Assembly: GCA_946186215.1 (NCBI GenBank)
Contig: CAMHMM010000153.1
Coordinates: 1 to 5,369, forward strand
Direction: 5' to 3'
Source of the DNA: an uncultured Ruminococcus sp.
GTDB taxonomy: Bacteria > Bacillota > Clostridia > Oscillospirales > Ruminococcaceae
Length of the DNA: 5,369 nucleotides
Within the stretch, counting starts at the first letter, position 1. Each line of letters opens with the position of its first letter. The notes beneath the pieces are model-generated. The model searched no databases, was not told the DNA's origin, and worked only from the letters and a program-made list of their open reading frames with translations. Shown here piece after piece: positions 1 through 5,369 of this stretch. The position numbers and the translations under genes are program-made.

Positions 1-49
1 GTGCCAGTGCGACAAGTATCGCCGCAGTTTTCTTAAATTTACTGTTCAA
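1..49 (-). CDS. Start of a further operon gene, probably exported (5' fragment, runs off left edge)
   Basis: Only sixteen codons are in the window: MNSKFKKTAAILVALA from TTG at 49, continuing past the left edge. The basic start (Lys-Phe-Lys-Lys) followed by an uninterrupted Ala/Ile/Leu/Val run is a classic signal-peptide n- and h-region, so the product is likely secreted, a lipoprotein or membrane-anchored. It begins 17 bases after the Yip1 stop with a strong ribosome binding site, so it belongs to the same operon. Start choice is uncertain: GTG at 58 in the same frame would add MIC, while the intervening ATG at 53 is in a frame that stops at once. Function cannot be read. By context a secreted glycan-binding or glycan-degrading protein would fit; related Firmicute loci of this kind can carry a large uncharacterised secreted protein here, but that is from memory and weak. 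Confidence 0.6.
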   Translation of the reverse strand, partial: MNSKFKKTAAILVALA

Positions 50-53
50 ACAT

Positions 54-60
54 ATCACCT
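54..60 (-). promoter_or_regulatory. Ribosome binding site AGGTGAT of the leftmost partial gene
   Basis: AGGTGAT is an exact seven-base match to part of the Shine-Dalgarno consensus, eight bases from its AGG core to TTG at 49. An ATG at 53 lies between them but opens only four codons (MFEQ) before TAA, so the TTG is the plausible start of the long frame. An in-frame GTG at 58 is a second candidate, using AGGA at 68-65. Confidence 0.55.
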
Positions 61-66
61 GCTTTC

Positions 67-696
67 CTATACCCTGAACCTGTAGGAGATCTCAGTGTAG
101 AGTGTGAAAACGAATATCAGTACCTGCTGGAAAAGCGTGAGCAGCAGAACTAACAGGAATATACACAGCACCATGGCCACCAGCGTAAGCAGTATCAGCA
201 GTATCGTTTTGAAAAATGTAAACTGATGTACCGCCTTCATCGCCGAGATAAACAGCACCACAGACCAGCCCAGACCGATTATCTCACAGGTTGAGATGAA
301 TATGTATTCATCCTTGATGAGCACATGGGAAAGTATTGTTCCCACCAGCGAGCCGACTATATATGGTATCAGCGAATAGGCCGTGACGATGTAGATGTTT
401 TTCAGTGAGCCCTCTCCGTCAAAAAGGGTACACATAGCCCAGTTGCACACTACATAGAGCAGGAACAGACCGAAGCTGCGGAATATATAAGGTATGATGT
501 TGAACACCTTATCATAGCTTGTGTAGTACTGGAAGCCGTAGAGCCTGTTGTATGCGAGCTGCTGGAAGAACAGCAGGAATACTATGGCAGTGGCGATCTT
601 CATTGAGCCGGATTTTTTCCAGCGAAGATCCTCAAAGCCCTCGAAGGGGTGCATAATTACATGCTTTACAAATTGTCCCTGAGTCAGATCAAGCAT
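67..696 (-). CDS. Yip1-family polytopic membrane protein
   Basis: A 209-residue integral membrane protein of the Yip1 type (Yip1-domain superfamily); bacterial members have no settled function. A cytoplasmic N-terminus with HPFEGFEDLRWKKSGS at 16-31 is followed by hydrophobic segments near 33-50, 70-91, 101-125, 131-153 and 162-188, the last perhaps running on to about 199. The five-helix count and the TAYSLIPYIVGSL stretch at 105-117, with its mid-membrane Tyr/Pro, fit the family. The ATG at 696 shares its A with the TAA stop of the propeller gene (TAATG), and its ribosome binding site AAAGGGTGG is carried in that gene's last codons, so the two proteins should be made together and may interact. 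It ends in TAG at 69-67. A generic multi-helix protein is the alternative if the Yip1 match is weak. Confidence 0.82.
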   Translation of the reverse strand: MLDLTQGQFVKHVIMHPFEGFEDLRWKKSGSMKIATAIVFLLFFQQLAYNRLYGFQYYTSYDKVFNIIPYIFRSFGLFLLYVVCNWAMCTLFDGEGSLKNIYIVTAYSLIPYIVGSLVGTILSHVLIKDEYIFISTCEIIGLGWSVVLFISAMKAVHQFTFFKTILLILLTLVAMVLCIFLLVLLLTLFQQVLIFVFTLYTEISYRFRV

Positions 697-2216
697 TATG
701 CACCACCCTTTCTTTTGAACGGAAGTCTGATTATCCTGCGCTTGTCAAGGATCTTCAGAACATTCACTGCGATAACTATAACAATGATTATGAGCACAGC
801 GGGAGTGAGGTATTTCTGGAGAAGGATATCTCTGTAGCCCTCAAATGCTCTGTTATAGCGCTTTCTGCTGATAGCGATCTTGAAGTACTTCATGGCATCC
901 TTGTACTCTCCCCTGTTGAGGAGCGCATTGCCGATACCGATATACGCACGGCGGTAATTGCCGTCACGCTTTATTACTTCCATCCATGGTCCGTAGGATT
1001 CATCGTAGTGACCGCTGTTGTAAAGATTTGTTGCCTCTGTAACGATCTCACCGAATTCCGTTCTCTTGAATATGGTGATACCGTTTTTTCTGGAATCGAG
1101 AACATAGATAAGGTTATCATTGGTCTCGATGGCTGTTGCGTTCTGGAATGTGCCGAGCTGGTTGCCCGAGCCGCCCACAACGAACATGAGATTTGCAAGC
1201 TTGTCGTACTGGAATACACGGCCGTGAGCGAAATCGAGAAGATTTATCTCACCATTGGGGCCGATATCCACATCCACGATGGATGACTGCTTGGTGTAGA
1301 TCGACCAGTATGCGGGGGCGATATCACCGAAGGTCATTTCATCCGCACCGAGAGTGGCAAGGATATTGGTTCCTTCGGGATTTACCTTTTTGACCGTATC
1401 CGTCTTTACATCCGGAGATTCCGAAACGGTGTAGTCAAAGCCCACCGCAGTGGAACGGATAGAACGGTCTCTCTGCTCCTGTGTTGCAATGGTGTTCCAG
1501 AAAGCGTTCATCACGATAGTGGCAGTAGCCTCAACACGGTTGGCACCGAAGAAGCCGAGGAACTCGCCGTCCTTGTCGTACATTACAGAGCCCTTTGTTA
1601 CCGAGCCTACGACGATGTAAACATTGCCGGCCTTGTCAACTACTACCTTTTCGGGCTTGAATGTAAGCTCCTGGGTGTAGATCTCGGACTTCGGCTTTTC
1701 AAACATTCTGTCCACAACACCGTTTGCATCACATTTAAGGACGCGGCTGTTTTCCGTATCACAGATGTAAATAAAGCCTGTGTACTGGTCAACGAAAACA
1801 CCCTGCGGCGCGTTGAGCTTGAGCTCCTCCTGCTGGTATTCAAATTTGTCGAGAATATCCACCAGATTAAAATCAAAATCAGTAATAACTATTCTGTTAT
1901 TGCCCTTATCAACTATATAGATCCTGTCGTCGTGGGAAACATAGATATCCGAGGGCTCCTTGAACTGGAGAAGACTTTTCCATTCGTCCTCATCGTAATC
2001 AAAGCCCGGCATGGCCTCGATCCTCTCGTAAAGGCCGTTTATCATCTTTCCGTCAACGAAGTTCTCAGCGGAATATCCCACCTGCGAAGCGACCGCGTCG
2101 CCCCACCTGTCATAGCTGTAAGGGTCATAGCTCTCCGATGCATAAACGCGCGACGCAAAACTGAGCGTAAGCGTGAGCGCACCTGCAGCGGCGATAAGTC
2201 TCTTTATTGCAGACAT
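696..2216 (-). CDS. Exported membrane-anchored NHL-repeat (beta-propeller) and TPR protein
   Basis: Function is not known; architecture is clear. From ATG 2216 the 506 residues begin with a signal peptide (Lys-Arg, then a hydrophobic run, likely cleaved after VYA near 26). NHL-type blades follow near 87-115 (IYIVDKGNNRIVITD), 137-165 (IYICDTENSRVLKCD), 188-216 (VYIVVGSVTKGSVMYD), 256-286 (more divergent), 311-340 (EINLLDFAHGRVFQYD) and 357-385 (IYVLDSRKNGITIF), giving roughly a six-bladed propeller. A TPR-like helical region spans about 392-455 (AYIGIGNALLNRGEYKDAMKYF). A single hydrophobic helix at 471-489 precedes a basic tail, so propeller and TPR should face outside with the C-terminus inside. 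Propellers and TPRs bind ligands or proteins; no catalytic motif is seen. It sits behind the importer permeases and its stop overlaps the Yip1 gene start, suggesting an accessory role with the transporter. Domain assignment is firm, role is inferred. Confidence 0.87.
   Translation of the reverse strand: MSAIKRLIAAAGALTLTLSFASRVYASESYDPYSYDRWGDAVASQVGYSAENFVDGKMINGLYERIEAMPGFDYDEDEWKSLLQFKEPSDIYVSHDDRIYIVDKGNNRIVITDFDFNLVDILDKFEYQQEELKLNAPQGVFVDQYTGFIYICDTENSRVLKCDANGVVDRMFEKPKSEIYTQELTFKPEKVVVDKAGNVYIVVGSVTKGSVMYDKDGEFLGFFGANRVEATATIVMNAFWNTIATQEQRDRSIRSTAVGFDYTVSESPDVKTDTVKKVNPEGTNILATLGADEMTFGDIAPAYWSIYTKQSSIVDVDIGPNGEINLLDFAHGRVFQYDKLANLMFVVGGSGNQLGTFQNATAIETNDNLIYVLDSRKNGITIFKRTEFGEIVTEATNLYNSGHYDESYGPWMEVIKRDGNYRRAYIGIGNALLNRGEYKDAMKYFKIAISRKRYNRAFEGYRDILLQKYLTPAVLIIIVIVIAVNVLKILDKRRIIRLPFKRKGGA
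703..711 (-). promoter_or_regulatory. Ribosome binding site of the Yip1 gene inside the propeller gene's 3' end
   Basis: AAAGGGTGG on the minus strand forms the last Lys-Gly-Gly codons of the propeller protein and lies six bases before the overlapping TAATG stop/start. It supports start at ATG 696 and translational coupling of the two genes. Confidence 0.65.
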
Positions 2217-2219
2217 ATC

Positions 2220-2228
2220 ATCACCCTT
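2220..2228 (-). promoter_or_regulatory. Ribosome binding site choosing ATG 2216 for the propeller protein
   Basis: The minus strand reads AAGGGTGATGATATG before position 2214, matching the GGTGAT part of the Shine-Dalgarno consensus. A longer frame could open at TTG 2246, which overlaps the permease stop, but that start would put MIFKKEKGDD ahead of an otherwise perfect signal peptide and would use the binding-site bases as codons. ATG 2216 is preferred. Confidence 0.7.
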
Positions 2229-2242
2229 TTCCTTTTTAAATA

Positions 2243-3217
2243 TCAATCCTTCATACCTGCGTGTGCCATTGTTTCCATGACATTTCTCTGTGCAAGCACG
2301 AATACGAGCAGCGGAGGGATCATCAGAACGACCGCAGATGCGGCGATCGCGCCCTGACGCGCCATACCTGCCGCAGCGATCTGCTGCACAACAACGGGAA
2401 TGGTCTTGAGTGCCTCATCGTATACAAGACCGCCGCCGTTTGTATTCCACGCCGTCTGGAATTCAAAGATGATGATTGTCATAAGTGCGGGTTTGCAGTT
2501 GGGCATCACGATACCCCAGCATATCCTCATAAGTCCGGCACCGTCCACCTTAGCGGCCTCAATCATAGCGTCGGGTATGGTAGACATGGACTGACGCATA
2601 AGGTAAAGTCCCATGGAAGTGGAGATTATGGGGAGGATAAGTGCGGAATAGGTGTTGATCATGCCCAGTGTGGCCATAACCATGTACTGCATGATGTAAA
2701 GAACAGTAGAGTTGAAGAGGAGCGCGATAACTACTACCTGATTGAGCAGCGCATTGCCGGGGAAGCGGCACTTTGCAAGAACGAATGCCGCAGTAGATGC
2801 GAAGAGCACATGGAGCACTGTCGCAGCAACGGTAACGAATACGCTGTTGAATACATTTCTTGAGAAAGGCACCCATGAATTGTTTGCGATCTTGAACAGA
2901 TCACGGAAATTGTCTGTGGTGGGATCCATCGCATAGAGCTTAGGCGGCATGAGGAACACTTCCTGTACCGGCTTGATTGAGTTTACCACTGCAAGATAGA
3001 TGGGGAAGATCATGAAAAGTCCCATGAAGAAAAGGAGAAGGAATATTCCTATATCATTTGTCCATGACTTTCCGACTCTTTTGTTGGAGCCCTTTGATCT
3101 GAGCATCTTCTGATGCTCTTTTTCCCTGCGCTTTCTGAGTGCAGCAAGTGCCGCCGCATTTTCCTGCTCCTGCATAGCTGCGATCTCAGAGGGCTTCAGA
3201 TTTTTCTTTTTCGCCAT
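2243..3217 (-). CDS. ABC importer permease, MalG/UgpE-like (carbohydrate transport)
   Basis: The second channel subunit of the importer, partner of the permease just upstream (BPD_transp_1 family). The 324-residue product starts at ATG 3217. Six membrane helices are likely near residues 55-78, 122-148, 158-180, 188-208, 233-255 and 288-310. The ATPase-docking EAA loop is nearly canonical: EAAKVDGAG at 220-228 followed by IVMP at 236-239. The end, VMETMAHAGMKD, matches the usual MalG-type C-terminus (Gln/Arg-x-V-x-x-T-x-A-G-x-K). Odd feature: about 50 Lys/Arg/Glu/Ala-rich residues precede helix 1, with a helix-forming stretch at roughly 10-40, longer than the usual short cytoplasmic tail of this subunit. 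Its TGA stop lies 26 bases before the preferred start of the propeller gene. The family is secure, the substrate is not. Confidence 0.94.
   Translation of the reverse strand: MAKKKNLKPSEIAAMQEQENAAALAALRKRREKEHQKMLRSKGSNKRVGKSWTNDIGIFLLLFFMGLFMIFPIYLAVVNSIKPVQEVFLMPPKLYAMDPTTDNFRDLFKIANNSWVPFSRNVFNSVFVTVAATVLHVLFASTAAFVLAKCRFPGNALLNQVVVIALLFNSTVLYIMQYMVMATLGMINTYSALILPIISTSMGLYLMRQSMSTIPDAMIEAAKVDGAGLMRICWGIVMPNCKPALMTIIIFEFQTAWNTNGGGLVYDEALKTIPVVVQQIAAAGMARQGAIAASAVVLMIPPLLVFVLAQRNVMETMAHAGMKD
3101..3123 (+). other. Perfect 7-bp hairpin with T-run, terminator-like on the plus strand, inside a permease gene
   Basis: GAGCATC (3101-3107), a TTCT loop and GATGCTC (3112-3118) form a perfect inverted repeat, followed by TTTTT on the plus strand. 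This resembles a short intrinsic terminator pointing against the operon. On the sense strand the same hairpin lies in codons 33-39 of the second permease, in its charged N-terminal extension. There is no plus-strand gene for it to end, and the stem is short, so chance or an RNA structure in the coding region is equally possible. Confidence 0.25.
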
Positions 3218-3221
3218 TTGC

Positions 3222-3230
3222 CCACCCCTT
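3222..3230 (-). promoter_or_regulatory. Ribosome binding site of the second permease, overlapping the upstream stop
   Basis: The minus strand reads TAAGGGGTGGGCAAATG. AAGGGGTGG is a near-consensus Shine-Dalgarno sequence whose first two bases are the last two of the first permease's TAA stop. The spacing to ATG at 3217 is normal. This fixes the start and implies that ribosomes finishing one permease start the next. Confidence 0.7.
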
Positions 3231-4188
3231 AATCAACATACTTGCCGAGCATCTTGCCGACGAGGTTGTTGCACACAAGCATTACGATAAACAGAACGAA
3301 GCATATTGCAGACGCATAGCCCATCTCATATCTTACCCAGCCGTAGTCGAAAGCGTGAGTCATGATGGTGTGGACCTGATAATCCGTTGAGGGGAAGCCT
3401 GCAAGGGTACGGCCGACGATATCGACTGTAAATGCGGATACGATCTGCATTACCGCAGCAAACATCAGAGAAGGTCCCATTGAGGGGATCGTGATGAACA
3501 GCAGCTCCTGCCAGCGGTTCTTGATACCCTCGATCGCACCTGCCTCATACATGGACTTGTCTATGCCCTGGAAACCTGCACGCATCGCAAGGAAGCCTGC
3601 GCCCATGGATACCCACAGCTGAACCACGATAACGCAGCCCAGTACCAGTCTTCCGTCAGTGAGCCACTGCATAGCAGATGTGGTAAAGCCAAGCTCCATG
3701 AGGAATGCATTGAGATAGCCGTACTGGTCGCCGGAGAATATCAGCTGCCATACAAAGTAGATATTTCCCGCCATTGACGGCGCATAGAAAATAAGTGTAA
3801 ACAGTGTTTTAAGTGACTGGTGGAGCTCATTGATGAGCCATGCCAGCATGAACGACATCACATAACTCAGAGGACCTGTAAAAATCGCAAAGATCAGTGT
3901 CGTTCTTATGGATTTCATGAATACATCATCATCCATAAACATCGTGTAGAAATTCTGAAAACCAACCCAGCGGGGAAAGCTTGCCATATCAAAGTCGGTA
4001 AAGCCGATAGGCAGCGACATGATAACGGGTATGACCGTGAAGATGATAAAGAAGATCATGAACGGTGCCAGCATAAGATAGCACATATAATTTCTCTTCA
4101 TCTCGTGGAGAGTATAGTCTCTTCTCTCCTTGCGGCTCATTTTCCTCTCTGAGGGAAGCAGGATCTCTTTCTTAGCTGCTTCTGCCAA
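3229..4188 (-). CDS. ABC importer permease, MalF/UgpA-like (sugar transport)
   Basis: One of the two membrane subunits that form the translocation channel of a carbohydrate importer (BPD_transp_1 family). The 319-residue product starts at TTG 4188, chosen for its ribosome binding site; ATG at 4140 would remove 16 charged residues. It has a basic cytoplasmic N-terminus to about residue 32 and six likely membrane helices near 33-58, 93-120, 128-150, 180-202, 230-255 and 288-308. The cytoplasmic EAA loop that contacts the ATPase is visible as EAGAIEGIKNRWQELLFITIP, about residues 215-235, with the expected Glu-Ala-x3-Gly spacing and closing Ile-Pro. It lacks the large extra periplasmic domain of enteric MalF, so it is the compact Gram-positive type. 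It lies 14 bases after the binding-protein gene and 11 bases before the second permease. Substrate is unknown. Confidence 0.94.
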   Translation of the reverse strand: MAEAAKKEILLPSERKMSRKERRDYTLHEMKRNYMCYLMLAPFMIFFIIFTVIPVIMSLPIGFTDFDMASFPRWVGFQNFYTMFMDDDVFMKSIRTTLIFAIFTGPLSYVMSFMLAWLINELHQSLKTLFTLIFYAPSMAGNIYFVWQLIFSGDQYGYLNAFLMELGFTTSAMQWLTDGRLVLGCVIVVQLWVSMGAGFLAMRAGFQGIDKSMYEAGAIEGIKNRWQELLFITIPSMGPSLMFAAVMQIVSAFTVDIVGRTLAGFPSTDYQVHTIMTHAFDYGWVRYEMGYASAICFVLFIVMLVCNNLVGKMLGKYVD

Positions 4189-4196
4189 AATTATTG

Positions 4197-4203
4197 CCCT
4201 CCC
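4197..4203 (-). promoter_or_regulatory. Ribosome binding site deciding the TTG start of the first permease
   Basis: The minus strand reads TAGGGAGGGCAATAATTTTG: a strong GGAGG motif overlaps the last base of the binding-protein stop codon and lies eight bases before TTG at 4188. This supports the TTG over the in-frame ATG at 4140, which is preceded by a weaker GAGAGGAAA at short spacing. The overlap of stop and binding site suggests coupled translation. Confidence 0.65.
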
Positions 4204-5369
4204 TATTGATCCAAGCCTAAATTCTTGCGCTTTCTTGTGATCTCTGCGTTAATGTCTCTGTTGTACCAGCGCAGCTGTTCTCTTGCATTCTCATTCTCGT
4301 TTACTACCGAACGGAACGCATTCATTATAGAACGGGTAACAACATAGGACGAAGGTGTGATCGGGATCTCATCGAGCTGCTCGAGCTGAGCGTTGATCTT
4401 TTCAAGATCCGATCTTGACCAGTTGAGCTTCTGGAGCGCGTTCACATTCGCGGTATCAAATCTTCCGAGAGGTCCCATAACGCCCTCGACATTTGTGCCG
4501 TACTCAACCATTACATCGTCGGATGTGAACCACTTGATGTACTCCCACGCACCGCTTACATTCTTGCAGTTTTTGAGGATGATAAAGCCAGAGCCGCCTG
4601 AGTTCGCAGCATGGGATACTGTGCCGTCTGCGCGTCTTGTACCGGGTACAGGGCAGAAATCCCACGCACCGTTTATCTCGGGTGCAGCGACCTTGAGCTG
4701 GTTATAGAACGCATTGTAGTTCTGGATTACGATAGGCGCTTCGCCTGTTCTGAATCTTGTGAATGCGTCATATGCCTGATCGAACTGATACTTTGTGTAG
4801 AATGTCGTCCACTTGTCGAACGCATCGTTTGCCTCGATGGAATCGAAATTGGTAGCCGTCTGATCCTCATTATAGTAGTTCGTGCCGGTCTGGAGCATGA
4901 GCATCGCAAAGGTGTGGCCTACCTCGGTAGCAGGTGCCACCGCATTGCCGCCCACATTCGCAGGAAGGATAAGACCGGGCTGCATATACTTTCTCTGGAG
5001 AGCGGGGAGCATATCAATAAGATCATCCCATGTCTCCGGAGGTGATGTGATGCCGAGCTCGGAAAGCGTATCCGTGCGGTAGAACATCATGGGGAAGTTT
5101 CTTGAAATGGGGATGCCGTAGGTGTGGCCGTTGAACTGGTAATGAACAAGCGCCTTATCCTGGAAACGCCCCTTTACCTCGTCAAAGCCGTCCATGCCGT
5201 CTACGGGTTGGAGCAGACCTCTGATAGCAAGGTTTACGGGGAATTCGCCGCCCACGAACATTGCAACATCAGGTCCCTTGCCTGCGAGCACGGCCTCCAT
5301 TATAGTACCCTGAACAAGGTTGATGGAAACATCTATCCCGGTTTCGGGCACAAATTCGGACTCGGTGAG
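4203..5369 (-). CDS. Extracellular solute-binding protein of a sugar-type ABC importer (C-terminal part, start outside window)
   Basis: This should be the substrate-capturing lipoprotein or secreted receptor of a CUT1-type importer (SBP_bac_1/SBP_bac_8 fold), acting outside the membrane and handing ligand to the two permeases downstream. The open frame runs through the right edge as L-T-E-S-E-F before the GTG valine codon at 5351, so that GTG is internal and the signal peptide and first lobe strand are missing. Visible in the 388 residues: LAGKGPDVAMFVGG near 28-41, a hinge-like GIPISRNFPMMFYRTD near 85-100, TGEAPIVIQNYNAF near 208-221, and GGSGFIILKNCKN followed by AWEYIKWFTS near 258-282, the usual C-lobe pattern of the family. 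The last ~75 residues are charged and helical, ending in EITRKRKNLGLDQ, and extend past the canonical fold. It ends in TAG 14 bases before the first permease. The family is clear; the ligand (oligosaccharide most likely) is inferred. Confidence 0.93.
   Translation of the reverse strand, partial: LTESEFVPETGIDVSINLVQGTIMEAVLAGKGPDVAMFVGGEFPVNLAIRGLLQPVDGMDGFDEVKGRFQDKALVHYQFNGHTYGIPISRNFPMMFYRTDTLSELGITSPPETWDDLIDMLPALQRKYMQPGLILPANVGGNAVAPATEVGHTFAMLMLQTGTNYYNEDQTATNFDSIEANDAFDKWTTFYTKYQFDQAYDAFTRFRTGEAPIVIQNYNAFYNQLKVAAPEINGAWDFCPVPGTRRADGTVSHAANSGGSGFIILKNCKNVSGAWEYIKWFTSDDVMVEYGTNVEGVMGPLGRFDTANVNALQKLNWSRSDLEKINAQLEQLDEIPITPSSYVVTRSIMNAFRSVVNENENAREQLRWYNRDINAEITRKRKNLGLDQ

Noticed and set aside
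2217..2246. TTG start at 2246 giving a ten-residue longer propeller protein overlapping the permease stop
   Set aside because: ATG 2216 has the better ribosome binding site and gives a standard signal peptide. The extension would place an acidic, charged stretch before it.
1932..2357. 141-codon plus-strand open frame across the junction of the propeller and permease genes
   Set aside because: Antisense to two well-supported genes and without motif or signal sequence; no ribosome binding site support.
2261..2863. 200-codon plus-strand open frame
   Set aside because: It lies wholly antisense to the second permease. Its product is rich in His, Cys and Arg without domains or membrane segments, and no good ribosome binding site is seen. 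It is a shadow of the permease codons.
4189..4202. Possible promoter or terminator between the binding-protein and permease genes
   Set aside because: The gap is only 14 bases, filled by a ribosome binding site; there is no hairpin or room for a promoter.
4368..4395. Short direct repeat of GAGCTG/CGAGCT units
   Set aside because: Explained by the repeated Gln-Leu-Glu-Gln-Leu codons of the binding protein; not a separate element.
4611..5045. 144-codon plus-strand open frame opposite the binding-protein gene
   Set aside because: Low-complexity mix of Cys, Arg and Ile with no recognisable motif, fully inside a clear family member on the other strand. A shadow frame.

Overview
The window holds one tightly packed, single-strand operon segment. 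Every convincing gene lies on the minus strand, so transcription runs from high to low coordinates, and both ends of the window cut through a gene. The style suggests a Gram-positive Firmicute, most likely a gut- or rumen-type Clostridium relative (Ruminococcus/Oscillospiraceae-like). The reasons are strong Shine-Dalgarno sequences resembling AAGGAGGTGAT, several TTG starts, frequent ATA isoleucine codons with moderate GC by eye, and a permease/binding-protein set of the kind common in those bacteria. The taxon is inference; there is no RNA marker gene.

In order of transcription: (1) 5369-4203, the C-terminal 388 residues of an extracellular sugar-type solute-binding protein, with its signal peptide beyond the right edge; (2) 4188-3229, a MalF/UgpA-like ABC permease; (3) 3217-2243, a MalG/UgpE-like ABC permease with an unusually long charged N-terminus; (4) 2216-696, a secreted, membrane-anchored protein built of a signal peptide, about six NHL-type propeller blades, a short TPR region and a C-terminal membrane helix; (5) 696-67, a five-helix Yip1-family membrane protein; (6) 49-1, the first 16 codons of another gene, apparently exported, running off the left edge. 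Gaps are -1 to 26 bases, and most ribosome binding sites overlap the stop codon of the gene before. This points to one translationally coupled transcript. No promoter or terminator for the operon is visible, so both should lie outside the window. No gene-free stretch exceeds 26 bases, and I see no RNA gene, CRISPR array, insertion sequence or attachment site.

Genes 1-3 form the capture and membrane part of a carbohydrate uptake (CUT1-type) ABC importer. No ATPase is present, so it probably uses a shared MsmX-type ATPase encoded elsewhere. Genes 4 and 5 are not normal importer components. An outward-facing propeller/TPR protein tethered to the membrane, with its stop overlapping the start of a polytopic Yip1 protein, suggests an accessory surface complex that helps present, sense or process the substrate. 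That association is the most interesting and least characterised part of the window. The substrate cannot be read from the sequence.
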